64,000 nt of DNA from Solibacillus merdavium. GTDB taxonomy: Bacteria > Bacillota > Bacilli > Bacillales_A > Planococcaceae. Every line of letters begins with the position of its first letter. The stretch's first letter is position 1. The notes under the pieces are model-generated. The model ran no database searches, was not told the origin of the DNA, and was given only the letters and a program-made list of their open reading frames with translations. The DNA is taken from positions 62,001-126,000 of the forward strand of contig NZ_JACSPW010000005.1 in assembly GCF_014836935.1 (NCBI RefSeq), written 5' to 3'. Of the stretch, positions 44,874-52,982 are shown piece after piece. The translations under genes and the position numbers were made by a program.

Positions 44874-46148
44874 TTAGTACGTCAATGATTTTTCTTCAAT
44901 ATCCCCTGTCTTCATATCCCTCAATCCATACTTCCCTTTAGCTATTTCATCTTCCCCCAGCACAATAATCTTTGATACATTTTCACGATTAGCCTTTTCC
45001 ATTGCCTTACGTACCTTTTTGCCACCGAGTTCTACTTCAACCCGATTACCTTCTTTGCGTAAGCTTGATGCAAGTTGTAGTGCCTGCTTTTCTGTACCAA
45101 TGGGAATAATATAAATATCGATCTCTGTAGGCTTTCCTTCAATTTTACCAGCTAATTCAAGCGCTGTATAAATAACATCAAGGCCGAATGAAATACCAAC
45201 CGTTGCAAATTCCTCATCTGTGCCAATCAGTCCACCAATCGCATTATCATAGCGACCGCCACTGCCAATACTTGATTTAATTACACCGTCTGCTAAGAAG
45301 ATTTCATAAATAGTTCCTGTATAAATTTCCAGACCTCGTGCTAAAAACGGATTGAAAATACAGGTTTGGGCAATATTAAGCGCGTTTAAATAATCCATTA
45401 ATTCATGTACTTCAGCTACACCTTGCTTTATGAAGTTGTTTTCGTCTTGAAATGTTTCAAAATACGAAAGTGTCGGTGCTGCGTCTAAAAAGCTTTCTAT
45501 ATTTTTTAGCGACTTTTGACTTATCCCCAACTCCGTTAATTCCTTCGCTAATGTCATACGGTCGATTTTTTCCATCTTGTCTAAAACTAAAATAACCCGA
45601 TTCATTTTTTGTTCATCCACTTCAAGCACTTGCAGTATCCCGTACAAAAGCTTGCGGTTATTATATTGAATAAAGATGTTTACGTCTAATTTTTCAAAAG
45701 CATTGACTGCCATCATCATCAGTTCAGCTTCCGCAGCTTGTGACTTTACACCGACGATATCGACATCACATTGTGTAAACTCACGGAATCGTCCAGCTTT
45801 AATCGGACCATCACGAAACACTTTCCCGATTTCATAACGCTTAAATGGCATCGCAAGCCCTGGATTCATCGCTACCACTTTTGCGAATGGAATGGTTAAA
45901 TCATAACGAAGTGCCAATTCACGTTCGCCACGATCTGTTAATGTGTACATTTCCTGCAAAATTTCTGCCCCACCTCCATATTTGGATGCCATTAAATCGG
46001 TATAATTAATCATCGGAGTTTCTATTGGTTTACAGCCATATAAAATAAAAGTATCCTCCAACGTACGGCGAATTTTACGTCGTACTACCTCTTGCTCTGG
46101 TAAAAAATCCTGTGTACCTCGTACATTTTGATAATCCATTTTTTTCAT
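44874..46148 (-). CDS. hisS: Histidyl-tRNA synthetase
   Basis: A 424-residue class II synthetase that charges tRNA-His. It has motif 1 around GCKPIETPMINYTDLM, motif 2 FKRYEIGKVFRDGPIKAGRFREFTQCD (the FRxE-like loop), the His-binding peptides GLEIYTGTIYEIF and GSGGRYDNAIGG, motif 3 GISFGLDVI, and a C-terminal anticodon-binding domain (KTGDIEEKSL at the end). It stands alone, not beside aspS as hisS usually does in Bacillus, so it may be a second, regulated copy. AAAGGAGG precedes the ATG. The leader encodes a His-rich peptide and a terminator. Confidence 0.93.
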   Translation of the reverse strand: MKKMDYQNVRGTQDFLPEQEVVRRKIRRTLEDTFILYGCKPIETPMINYTDLMASKYGGGAEILQEMYTLTDRGERELALRYDLTIPFAKVVAMNPGLAMPFKRYEIGKVFRDGPIKAGRFREFTQCDVDIVGVKSQAAEAELMMMAVNAFEKLDVNIFIQYNNRKLLYGILQVLEVDEQKMNRVILVLDKMEKIDRMTLAKELTELGISQKSLKNIESFLDAAPTLSYFETFQDENNFIKQGVAEVHELMDYLNALNIAQTCIFNPFLARGLEIYTGTIYEIFLADGVIKSSIGSGGRYDNAIGGLIGTDEEFATVGISFGLDVIYTALELAGKIEGKPTEIDIYIIPIGTEKQALQLASSLRKEGNRVEVELGGKKVRKAMEKANRENVSKIIVLGEDEIAKGKYGLRDMKTGDIEEKSLTY

Positions 46149-46174
46149 AGTGATTCCTCCTTTATTTTTGGCAA

Positions 46175-46225
46175 TAAAAAAAATCGTCTATATAAAGCTC
46201 CTAAAACGGCTTTATGTATACGATT
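46175..46225 (-). terminator. Leader terminator of hisS
   Basis: Minus-strand AATCGTATACATAAAGC (46225-46209) pairs with GCTTTATATAGACGATT (46198-46182) at 15 of 17 positions, with a 10-base loop, followed by T8. It lies 26 bases before the hisS start, inside the transcript. Confidence 0.85.
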
Positions 46226-46235
46226 CCACGAAAAA

Positions 46236-46282
46236 TAGTCTTCCTATTCAATATTAATAAATTAATAAAGATAGCAAGACTA
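46236..46282 (-). promoter_or_regulatory. Upstream hairpin of the hisS leader
   Basis: TAGTCTTGCTAT (46282-46271), which includes the stop codon of the leader peptide, pairs with ATAGGAAGACTA (46247-46236) at 11 of 12 positions, followed by T5. A candidate pause or anti-antiterminator hairpin. Confidence 0.6.
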
Positions 46283-46333
46283 CTTTGTATGATGATGTGT
46301 TGTAGAAAATATGGATGCCTTCAATTTCAGCAT
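46280..46333 (-). CDS. hisS leader peptide with three consecutive His codons
   Basis: A 17-residue ORF, MLKLKASIFSTTHHHTK, with GGAGGA six bases before its ATG (an in-frame ATG six bases upstream is too close to that site). The three His codons lie at 46297-46289, three codons before the stop. It sits 23 bases after the predicted transcription start and is followed by two hairpins and a terminator before hisS. The design is that of a classical attenuator leader peptide: ribosomes would stall at the His codons when charged tRNA-His is scarce. Confidence 0.8.
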   Translation of the reverse strand: MLKLKASIFSTTHHHTK

Positions 46334-46362
46334 AAACATTCCTCCTTCTAAAGTTGTCCATT

Positions 46363-46391
46363 ACTATACAGGAACTTATTTCCATTTGCAA
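46363..46391 (-). promoter_or_regulatory. Sigma-A promoter of hisS
   Basis: Minus strand TTGCAA (46391-46386), a 17-base spacer, TATAGT (46368-46363). Start predicted near 46356. Confidence 0.75.
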
Positions 46392-46472
46392 TAACTAATA
46401 TCTTTTGTGGAAATATTACATTTAATAACAATAAGTTAGGGAAGACAAAATTGAAAATAAGATTTTCTAATG

Positions 46473-46600
46473 AAGTCCGTTCTGCTGCGCTACGGGAAAA
46501 GGCGTTGAAGCAAGTGTTTTTGAAGCTGTCGTCCGTTGTAATCCATTCCGAGGCAGGCTTTCCGGGCGGCGGCGTGGCTCCAAAGCTTTTGTAAATTGAA
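46473..46600. other. GC-rich non-coding patch
   Basis: GC-rich stretch (CCGAGGCAGGCTTTCCGGGC and GGCGGCGTGG) inside an AT-rich intergenic region, with no gene. It may be a dispersed intergenic repeat or a transferred remnant. Confidence 0.4.
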
Positions 46601-46620
46601 TTGCGTAACGAGATAAATAG

Positions 46621-46806
46621 AGGAATGAATTTCCGTTATTTCTAAAATAACATAAAAAATAGTGAAAATAAGGGAAGAGATTTCCGTTATTGACCTAAAA
46701 AGTATGAAGTTTCATGATTTTATTGAAAATAACGGTAAAACGTTCCCTTATTTATCCTAAAATGAGCTACATCATTCAAATAACGGTAAAAGCTCCCCTT
46801 ATTTTA
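46621..46806. repeat. Array of short repeats in alternating orientation
   Basis: Four units of a motif close to AAATAAGGGAA-N-TTTCCGTTATT: two forward (46621-46642 partial, 46666-46692) and two reverse (46726-46754 and 46778-46806). Forward and reverse units can pair with each other. Confidence 0.6.
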
Positions 46807-46832
46807 GGAGGGCAATTGATCAGACCAAATAG

Positions 46833-46868
46833 GATAAGGGTACGATTTTATGTTTCGTACCCTTTTGT
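46833..46868. terminator. Hairpin after thiF
   Basis: AAGGGTACGA and TCGTACCCTT arms around the loop TTTTATGTT, with TTTTGTTC on the plus strand. It lies 25 bases beyond the thiF stop. Confidence 0.6.
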
Positions 46869-46891
46869 TCACCACATTTCATTTTAAATAT

Positions 46892-47929
46892 TTACACTTG
46901 CACTCTTTGACCGCTTCCGCCTATTTGTATAAATTGGTTATAAACAACTCTTGCTAACATCGGATCTGAAACACCATGTATAATGGCGCGACCATCTTCA
47001 AAGAAAACGATGCGGTATGTCTCAAACTGACATGATAGTAAATATGGATTTACTATTAGATGTTTCACTTGCTTACTTATGTTTTCTGCAATTTGTTCTA
47101 ACGAATACTTATAAGATTGGCCAGGTCTTAGCTGAACGGCATCCCTCCCGCAAAGCACCCCTACCTTCATTTGCTGATTTAATTGTAGAAAAGGGTAAAT
47201 TGGTTGTTCTCCGCAAGTAAGGCAATGTGGATTTTTAAGCTTCGATACATGAATTTTTGCCTGCTCTTCCTTCCATAGATCGACCGATTGAACAATTGGT
47301 TCCAATGGAATCCCTGAAAGCCATTTCATTACGGATGTTACTTGGTACGCAGCCGTAACTTGAACAATTGGGCTAATGACACCGACTGTATCACAGGTCA
47401 TCGTGTCCATTGGTAAATGATGCAGCAAACAATGTAAGCATGGGGTTTCTCCTGGGACGATAGGTAATGTGAGACCATAGCTCCCGACACAGGCACCAAA
47501 TATATACGGAATCCCTTTCTTATTTGCCGCATCATTAATGATTAAGCTTGTTTCAAAATTATCCGTTGCATCGACAACAATCATATGTCCTTGCATTAAC
47601 GTTTCTATATTTAGTCCGTGCACATCCTTCACAATACCTTCAACAATAATTTCACTGTTTATTTGCTCCAGCCTTTGTTTAGCAGCGATAGCCTTTGGTA
47701 ATTTGTGATGGACATCCGTCTCGACGTAGAGCTGCTGGCGTTGCAAATTGCTCCATTCAACATAGTCTCTATCAACAATCGTCAAATGCCCAATTCCTGC
47801 TCTCGCCAGCATTTCAGAACTCGCTGAACCAAGTGCCCCTACCCCAATAATTAAGACTTTTGCCTGCTGGATACGCTGTTGCGTGTTTTGCCCTAAAAAT
47901 AAGGATTGTCTTGCATAACGATTGTTCAA
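46892..47929 (-). CDS. thiF: ThiS adenylyltransferase ThiF
   Basis: A 345-residue E1-like enzyme that adenylates the C-terminal Gly of ThiS during thiazole synthesis. It shows the ATP loop [46 protein letters not shown], and two zinc Cys pairs (PCLHC and HCLTC). The final 90 residues are an extra domain. It starts at a TTG that overlaps the thiG stop (4 bases), so it is translationally coupled as the last gene of the operon. Confidence 0.92.
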   Translation of the reverse strand: MNNRYARQSLFLGQNTQQRIQQAKVLIIGVGALGSASSEMLARAGIGHLTIVDRDYVEWSNLQRQQLYVETDVHHKLPKAIAAKQRLEQINSEIIVEGIVKDVHGLNIETLMQGHMIVVDATDNFETSLIINDAANKKGIPYIFGACVGSYGLTLPIVPGETPCLHCLLHHLPMDTMTCDTVGVISPIVQVTAAYQVTSVMKWLSGIPLEPIVQSVDLWKEEQAKIHVSKLKNPHCLTCGEQPIYPFLQLNQQMKVGVLCGRDAVQLRPGQSYKYSLEQIAENISKQVKHLIVNPYLLSCQFETYRIVFFEDGRAIIHGVSDPMLARVVYNQFIQIGGSGQRVQV

Positions 47930-48693
47930 GGCGTCACCATTCCTGCTGTCGGGCTGCTCGGAGTTGCATACTCTTTTTCTTCTATTCTGCCTGCCTCAAA
48001 GCCTAATCTGCCAGCATCTATTGCGAGCTTCATTGCCTCAGCCATTCTTACAGGATCCTTTGCTCCAGCTACAGCTGTATTCAGTAATACCGCATCTGCC
48101 CCTAACTCCATCGCATAGGCAGCATCTTTAGGAGAGCCAATTCCTGCATCTACAATAATCGGAATAGTTGACTGCTCTATAATAAACTTTAAATTCATTG
48201 GATTTATAATACCTTTGCCTGAGCCGATTGGTGAAGCACCTGGCATAATCGCATGAACACCCAAGCTTTCAAGGCGTTTTGCTAGAACGACGTCATCCGA
48301 TGTATACGGTAAAACGATAAATCCTTCTTCTAACAGCATTTCTGACGCCTTTAAAGTTTCAAGGGGATCCGGCAGTAATGTATGCCAGTCTCCAATGACT
48401 TCGACTTTTATCATGTCACACAATCCGGATGCCCTAGCGAGTTTAGCAATACGAACTGCTTCCTCAGCATTTTTTGCCCCTGCTGTATTAGGCAGCAGCG
48501 TATATTTCGTCAGATCGAGCTGCTCCAAAAAGTTAGGCTGCTCTTCTGAAAAAATATTCATTCTTCTTACGGCAAACGTTAAAATTTCTGCCTGTGATAC
48601 TTCTACTGCTTTTTTCTGCACCTCAAACGACGGATATTTCCCTGTCCCTAACAGCAATCTGGATTGAAACGTGCGATCTGCAATTTTTAACAT
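47926..48693 (-). CDS. thiG: Thiazole synthase ThiG
   Basis: A 255-residue TIM-barrel enzyme that makes the thiazole phosphate of thiamin from deoxyxylulose phosphate, dehydroglycine and ThiS-thiocarboxylate. The family sequences [32 protein letters not shown] (with the substrate Lys at MIKVEVI), [33 protein letters not shown] and [16 protein letters not shown] are all present. Three bases after thiS. Confidence 0.96.
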   Translation of the reverse strand: MLKIADRTFQSRLLLGTGKYPSFEVQKKAVEVSQAEILTFAVRRMNIFSEEQPNFLEQLDLTKYTLLPNTAGAKNAEEAVRIAKLARASGLCDMIKVEVIGDWHTLLPDPLETLKASEMLLEEGFIVLPYTSDDVVLAKRLESLGVHAIMPGASPIGSGKGIINPMNLKFIIEQSTIPIIVDAGIGSPKDAAYAMELGADAVLLNTAVAGAKDPVRMAEAMKLAIDAGRLGFEAGRIEEKEYATPSSPTAGMVTP

Positions 48694-48696
48694 ATT

Positions 48697-48894
48697 TCAT
48701 CCTCCTCCAACAAAATGAACAATCTCTACCACATCACCTTTTGATAAGCTCGTCATTTCATAGTTTTCTTTCATAACAATTTCCTGATTAACCTCTACGA
48801 CAACAATGCGATTTTCTAAGCCATAATGTTTCAGTAATTGCTGAACATTTTGAAAAAGCTCGAGTTGCTTTCTCCCATTCACTGTAATAGACAT
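48697..48894 (-). CDS. thiS: Sulfur carrier protein ThiS
   Basis: A 65-residue ubiquitin-like protein. It begins MSITVNGRKQLELF and ends with VEIVHFVGGG; the terminal Gly-Gly becomes the thiocarboxylate that donates sulfur to ThiG. Seven bases after thiO. Confidence 0.93.
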   Translation of the reverse strand: MSITVNGRKQLELFQNVQQLLKHYGLENRIVVVEVNQEIVMKENYEMTSLSKGDVVEIVHFVGGG

Positions 48895-48901
48895 CGCTTA
48901 C

Positions 48902-50008
48902 TCATCTCCTGTTCGGTCGATTCATTTGAAAAGCCTCGACCCATTCTTTTTTTACAGCTTTTTTTAATATGAAGCTCGCAATCATCTCACCTGTTGCTGG
49001 TGCTAATAAAATCCCGTTTCTATAATGTCCTGTTGCAAATAATATCGCATCATCATGTGGATGAAAGCCTATAAATGGTTTTTGATCGAATGTTTGTGGA
49101 CGCAATCCTGACCAGGCAGCATTAATCTTCATCTGACCAACTGCAGGAAAGAGTTCCTTCGCTTTTTGAATTAATGTTTCCATGCCATCCAGGCTTACGT
49201 GTTCTGACCAATCATTTCCCTTCATAGTAGCGCCAATAACTAGCTCCCCATTATTTCTAGGAACGATATAGTATTTATCATGAAAAATAGTATGTTTTAA
49301 TAAAGTGCTTCTCCCTTCAACAGCAATACATTCCCCTTTGACCGGTGTTATTTGCTGCTCTATACCTAGCTGCTGAAAAAAGGGATTACTCCAAGCACCC
49401 GTAGCAATGACAACTCGTTTTGCTTTGATCATTCCTAGTGTTGTATCTATTTGAAAAGTATCCTGCTGCTTTTGAATCTTTAACACCTTTGTATGCTCAA
49501 AAATGGATGCACCGTAAACTTGTGCCCCTTTAAAAAAAGCCTGGCATACACGATACGGCAGTACACTAGTATCCTCTTCAATATAGGCAGCCCCTATTAT
49601 ATGCGGGGAAACATCGGGTTCTAGATTTTTTACTTCATTTGCTTCAAGCCATGTCACAGTAGGCAGTGCGAGTATTGTCCCTAATTCTTTCTTGTCACGT
49701 TCAGAAAAGGCCAGCTTTAAAATCCCTCCCTTTTTGCAGCCAATATCAATGCCACTTAGCCCGTATAGTTCATCCTGTATCTTCGAATAGAGCGCCTGAC
49801 TGTATCTCGCAAAAGTGAAGAAGTCCTTTCCATCGCCCTCATATTCCGAATGTGCACCAAGCATACCCGCCGCTGCACTTGTCGCTTTTAGACCAATTCG
49901 ACTTTCCTCAAGGACGGCTACCTCGACTTGATCCTTTGCTAAATAATAGGCAATCGCACTTCCAATAATCCCTCCGCCAATTACGACTACGTCATAGCTT
50001 GATTGCAT
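48902..50008 (-). CDS. thiO: Glycine oxidase ThiO
   Basis: A 368-residue flavoenzyme of the D-amino-acid-oxidase fold that turns glycine into the dehydroglycine used by ThiG. The FAD loop is VVIGGGIIGSAIAYYLA; TSAAAGMLGA and the later GHYRNGILLAPATGEM complete the family pattern. The ATG at 50008 has GGGAGG nine bases upstream; a longer frame from 50044 is not needed. It overlaps the end of tenI by 17 bases. Confidence 0.93.
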   Translation of the reverse strand: MQSSYDVVVIGGGIIGSAIAYYLAKDQVEVAVLEESRIGLKATSAAAGMLGAHSEYEGDGKDFFTFARYSQALYSKIQDELYGLSGIDIGCKKGGILKLAFSERDKKELGTILALPTVTWLEANEVKNLEPDVSPHIIGAAYIEEDTSVLPYRVCQAFFKGAQVYGASIFEHTKVLKIQKQQDTFQIDTTLGMIKAKRVVIATGAWSNPFFQQLGIEQQITPVKGECIAVEGRSTLLKHTIFHDKYYIVPRNNGELVIGATMKGNDWSEHVSLDGMETLIQKAKELFPAVGQMKINAAWSGLRPQTFDQKPFIGFHPHDDAILFATGHYRNGILLAPATGEMIASFILKKAVKKEWVEAFQMNRPNRR

Positions 50009-50600
50009 CTTTAATGGCCTCCCTATATTGGTGTGCTGCTGCAAATGGATGCGTTGCCGAAAAAATACCGGACATAACCGCTATCCCATCTGCCTTAACA
50101 TCTAGGAGTGCCTGTACTCGATCCACATGAATCCCACCAATCGCGAAGACGGGAATTTTTAAGTTCTTTTTCATTTCATGTATGGGAGAAAGACCGTTTG
50201 GAACCTTTCCTTTTTTACTGTTTGTTTCAAAGCAATGTCCATAAAGAACATAATCAGCCCCTTGCCGCTCTGCCTCCATGGCGCCCACATAATCATGAAT
50301 CGATCTACCTATTCGAAGTTGTGGATATTGATCTTTAACCTGTTGTCCCGATAAGCCTCTCTCCGGTAAATGAATCGTTTGAATACCGTTGCTCAAGGCA
50401 ATATCCAAATGACTATTTACGATGATTTTGTCTTTCGGGACAGCTCCCTTATCCAAATATTCCAGTAAAGTCACCACTTCTTTTGCTGTTTTTGTTTTTT
50501 CACGTATTTGGATATAATCCACGATTTGCTGAATTTGAATGATTTTTTGTGCTAATACTAAAATTGGCTGACTATCATCTGTTACTGCCATTAACTTCAT
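49992..50600 (-). CDS. tenI: Thiazole tautomerase TenI
   Basis: A 202-residue TIM-barrel relative of ThiE. It aromatizes the thiazole tautomer made by ThiG. IQIREKTKT, IHLPERGLS, GRSIHDYVGAMEAERQGADY, YGHCFETNSKKG and VFAIGGIHVDRV match the TenI group. ThiE-type residues for pyrophosphate transfer are incomplete, which supports TenI over ThiE. It lies between tenA and thiO in the thiamin operon. Confidence 0.88.
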   Translation of the reverse strand: MKLMAVTDDSQPILVLAQKIIQIQQIVDYIQIREKTKTAKEVVTLLEYLDKGAVPKDKIIVNSHLDIALSNGIQTIHLPERGLSGQQVKDQYPQLRIGRSIHDYVGAMEAERQGADYVLYGHCFETNSKKGKVPNGLSPIHEMKKNLKIPVFAIGGIHVDRVQALLDVKADGIAVMSGIFSATHPFAAAHQYREAIKDAIKL

Positions 50601-50623
50601 ATAACTACGCCCCTCCAGGATGT

Positions 50624-51316
50624 TTACAAGTTCGTAACATGCTCATTCCTATACACTTCCTGTTGCCAATCCTGACAAGTCCAGGACATTTCCCAAAACT
50701 GCCACTCATAATAGCAACTGCGCTTGAAATGGGCTGTCAATTCACGTTCATCATTTCCTGGCATCTGTGCAAATCGATTCATCATTTCCTTTTGTTTTTC
50801 AATTGTTTGTTCCATCTCAGCGGAGGCATATAAATCAATCCACTGCTGATACAACTTAACACCCGGTGTTGCTTTTCGTAATGCGGCTCCGATTTCCTGA
50901 TATAACCACGGGCAAGGTAGTATCGCAGCGTATGCGTCGGCAATCATCCCTGTATAAAATGCTTGATACATGTGACTGACATAATTGTACGCTGCAGGTG
51001 CTGGTTCAAAATTACTGATTTCTTCAGGCGTAACCTGCAACTCATTAAAAGTCGAACGGTGTAGCTCTAACTCTGCTTCCCGGATAAAGTTCGCGGTTTC
51101 CAGGAAATAAGCTACATCCTCATCCTCATTAGCTTTTGCCGCCAGCATCGCAAGTAGTTTCATATAATGCTTTAAATAATATGAGTCCTGCAGCATATAA
51201 AATTTAAACTTTTCCAGCTCCAATGTTCCATCAGCAATACCTTGTACAAATGGATGCTTCAAACTGGCCTCCCAATAATATTCCGTTTGCTTTCTTACTT
51301 CTCCACAAAAATCCAT
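50624..51316 (-). CDS. tenA: Aminopyrimidine aminohydrolase TenA (thiaminase II)
   Basis: A 230-residue helical enzyme that salvages thiamin breakdown products by hydrolysing aminomethylpyrimidine to hydroxymethylpyrimidine. Features are HPFVQGIADGTLELEKFKFYMLQDSYYL, the catalytic Cys in ILPCPWLYQEIG and the catalytic Glu near the end (YEWQFWEMSW). It is the first gene of the operon behind tandem TPP riboswitches. GGAGGAATTAGG precedes the ATG. Confidence 0.93.
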   Translation of the reverse strand: MDFCGEVRKQTEYYWEASLKHPFVQGIADGTLELEKFKFYMLQDSYYLKHYMKLLAMLAAKANEDEDVAYFLETANFIREAELELHRSTFNELQVTPEEISNFEPAPAAYNYVSHMYQAFYTGMIADAYAAILPCPWLYQEIGAALRKATPGVKLYQQWIDLYASAEMEQTIEKQKEMMNRFAQMPGNDERELTAHFKRSCYYEWQFWEMSWTCQDWQQEVYRNEHVTNL

Positions 51317-51342
51317 CCTAATTCCTCCTTGGAGGCGTAAGC

Positions 51343-51380
51343 AAAAAAGGCACCTCTACGAAAAGTAGAGATGCCTAAAA
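51343..51380 (-). terminator. Terminator of the proximal TPP riboswitch
   Basis: AGGCATCTCTACTTTTCGTAGAGGTGCCT-type hairpin (arms of 13 bases with one G-U), then T5 on the minus strand. Confidence 0.85.
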
Positions 51381-51401
51381 AAGTGCATATGTACGCACTT
51401 A

Positions 51402-51480
51402 TTGCTCCCTACGCCAGTATTAACTGTCAGGTTCTAAGGGTCAGGTTTTAACCTTCTCAACACAATTGTGTCCCCCCGCA
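51402..51480 (-). ncRNA. TPP riboswitch, proximal copy
   Basis: The minus strand reads GGGGGGACACAATTGTGTTG, GAGAAGG, CCTGACCCTTAGAACCTGA, then TAATACTGGCGTAGGGA: the conserved CUGAGA-like, ACCUGA and GCGUAGGGA elements of the thiamin pyrophosphate aptamer. It acts on tenA-tenI-thiOSGF through its own terminator. Confidence 0.93.
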
Positions 51481-51494
51481 ATTAAAAAATTTGC

Positions 51495-51528
51495 AAAAGA
51501 AAAGCTCTCCAAAAAGATGGAGAGCGCC
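51495..51528 (-). terminator. Terminator of the distal TPP riboswitch
   Basis: GCTCTCCATCTTTTTGGAGAGC on the minus strand, followed by TTTTCTTTT. Confidence 0.85.
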
Positions 51529-51553
51529 ACGTACGATTATTAGCTTGTACATT

Positions 51554-51632
51554 TTGCTCCCTACGCCCGTGTTAACGGAACAGGTTCTAAGGGTCAGGTT
51601 TTACCTTCTCAACACTTACGTGTCCCCCTGCA
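51554..51632 (-). ncRNA. TPP riboswitch, distal copy
   Basis: A second complete aptamer (AGGGGGACACGTAAGTGTTG, CCTGACCCTTAGAACCTG, TTAACACGGGCGTAGGGA) 75 bases upstream of the first, with its own terminator. Tandem TPP riboswitches before tenA are known in Bacillus anthracis. Confidence 0.92.
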
Positions 51633-51706
51633 AATTCATTTAATTACTACTAGTCTACTGATAATTCTGAATAAATGCAATGGTATTTTAAATTATTTCC
51701 TACTAC

Positions 51707-52882
51707 CTACCATTTTCTCGCTTCATTCGCTACGTATAGTGCGACAGTTTTATTTTGCTTCCAAACATTGTTCCAGCGTTTCAGTGGTACCGAAGCTTCA
51801 CCGGCATATGGTGCTATTTCAACCGTCATCGCAGGTCGGTCTTTAACTTTTGTGAAGTAGTCCTCAGAAGCTGCAATTGGTTCGTTTTTTGTTGTTACAG
51901 GCATCATTTTATAGCCTGTAATTGAAGAAACTCCCTTTACTAGCTTTTTCGTACGTTCAAATTGGTTCTTCGCTCGACTCCAATATATAATTTGACCGGA
52001 TGAATGATAAGATACATAGGCTAAGTGATTGCCGCGATCAATCAGTCTTTTCATTGCAAGTGCTTCAGGCTCTGTATTCGGCGCTTTTCCTTTATATTCT
52101 TTATACGAAGGCTTTGTCATTTTAATTAATTGCCAGTTCACATTGAATTGACGGTTTAAATCGACACCATTTATATTTGCTTTCCAACGATTAAAATTGG
52201 AGCTCCCATTCATCGCTCTCAACTTGGCCATAGATGTTTTCACTTTTCCACCTTGTGAAAGTGTTACACCATCTGGGTTAACCATTGGTACAAACACAAT
52301 ACTTACCTCACTTAATATCGTTTTCACATCATATTTTTCTATCTTCGTGCCATTCACGTAGGCCTTTAAATATGTATCAATCATTTCCATCAGCACATTC
52401 GTCGTCATATGTTCCCGGCCATGAAATGCCGCATCAAATAAAACTTCCTTTTTACCAGTTCCGAGCTTTATTGAATAGATAGAGCGCCCTTCAACAGATT
52501 GTCCAATTTCCTGTAATTGCGTAAGTGAAGGATACATCAGGGAAATCATTTTTAACTTAGAGGCTATTTCATCAAATGTTAACATTTTTGAACCGTCAAC
52601 TAATTGAGCATAGTGAACATCAGTTAAAGTAAGGAAAGCTGTTTTAGAAGAATTTCTTACGATACCTTGCTTCCCTTGTATCCCGGTTAATAAAAGCTTT
52701 TCCCCTTTTGCTACTCTTTTTAAAACAGCCCCATTCTTATCCTTTAGTTCCGTATCCTTTTTTGCGATTACTTGTACTGGGTACTTACCAAGGTCAATCT
52801 TTTCTGTAGCAGCATTTGTAGTCATTGGATGAAAAATGGCTGTTGCAAAAAATATAAAACTAAAAAGCAATATTTTTCTCAT
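51707..52882 (-). CDS. Secreted zinc carboxypeptidase (M14 family)
   Basis: A 391-residue exported peptidase: signal peptide (MRKILLFSFIFFATAIFHPM), an SH3-like N-terminal part (about 30-95), then the M14 domain. Zinc ligands are His and Glu in FHGREHMTTN and a His in YVSYHSSGQ; VNPDGV, DLNRQFN and the catalytic Glu in MTVEIAPY complete the site. It trims peptides, possibly of the cell wall (gamma-D-glutamyl type), but specificity is not determined. Single gene between the thiamin and RND loci. Confidence 0.9.
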   Translation of the reverse strand: MRKILLFSFIFFATAIFHPMTTNAATEKIDLGKYPVQVIAKKDTELKDKNGAVLKRVAKGEKLLLTGIQGKQGIVRNSSKTAFLTLTDVHYAQLVDGSKMLTFDEIASKLKMISLMYPSLTQLQEIGQSVEGRSIYSIKLGTGKKEVLFDAAFHGREHMTTNVLMEMIDTYLKAYVNGTKIEKYDVKTILSEVSIVFVPMVNPDGVTLSQGGKVKTSMAKLRAMNGSSNFNRWKANINGVDLNRQFNVNWQLIKMTKPSYKEYKGKAPNTEPEALAMKRLIDRGNHLAYVSYHSSGQIIYWSRAKNQFERTKKLVKGVSSITGYKMMPVTTKNEPIAASEDYFTKVKDRPAMTVEIAPYAGEASVPLKRWNNVWKQNKTVALYVANEARKW

Positions 52883-52937
52883 GAAATCCCTCCCGCTTAG
52901 GTCTTTAAAACTTAACTTCTTTACCCTTAACTGTACA

Positions 52938-52976
52938 ATAAAAAACAGCCTGTAAGAATATTATTCCTACAGGCCG
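52938..52976 (-). terminator. Intrinsic terminator of the RND gene
   Basis: GCCTGTAGGAATA and TATTCTTACAGGC arms then TGTTTTTTATT on the minus strand. Confidence 0.85.
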
Positions 52977-52982
52977 CCCATA

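Noticed and set aside
46149-46391. T-box riboswitch before hisS
   Set aside because: No AGGGTGGNACCGCG-like antiterminator sequence or specifier-loop layout is present; the leader instead encodes a His-rich peptide.
46621-46806. CRISPR array
   Set aside because: The repeats alternate in orientation, vary in sequence and are not regularly spaced; no cas gene is nearby.
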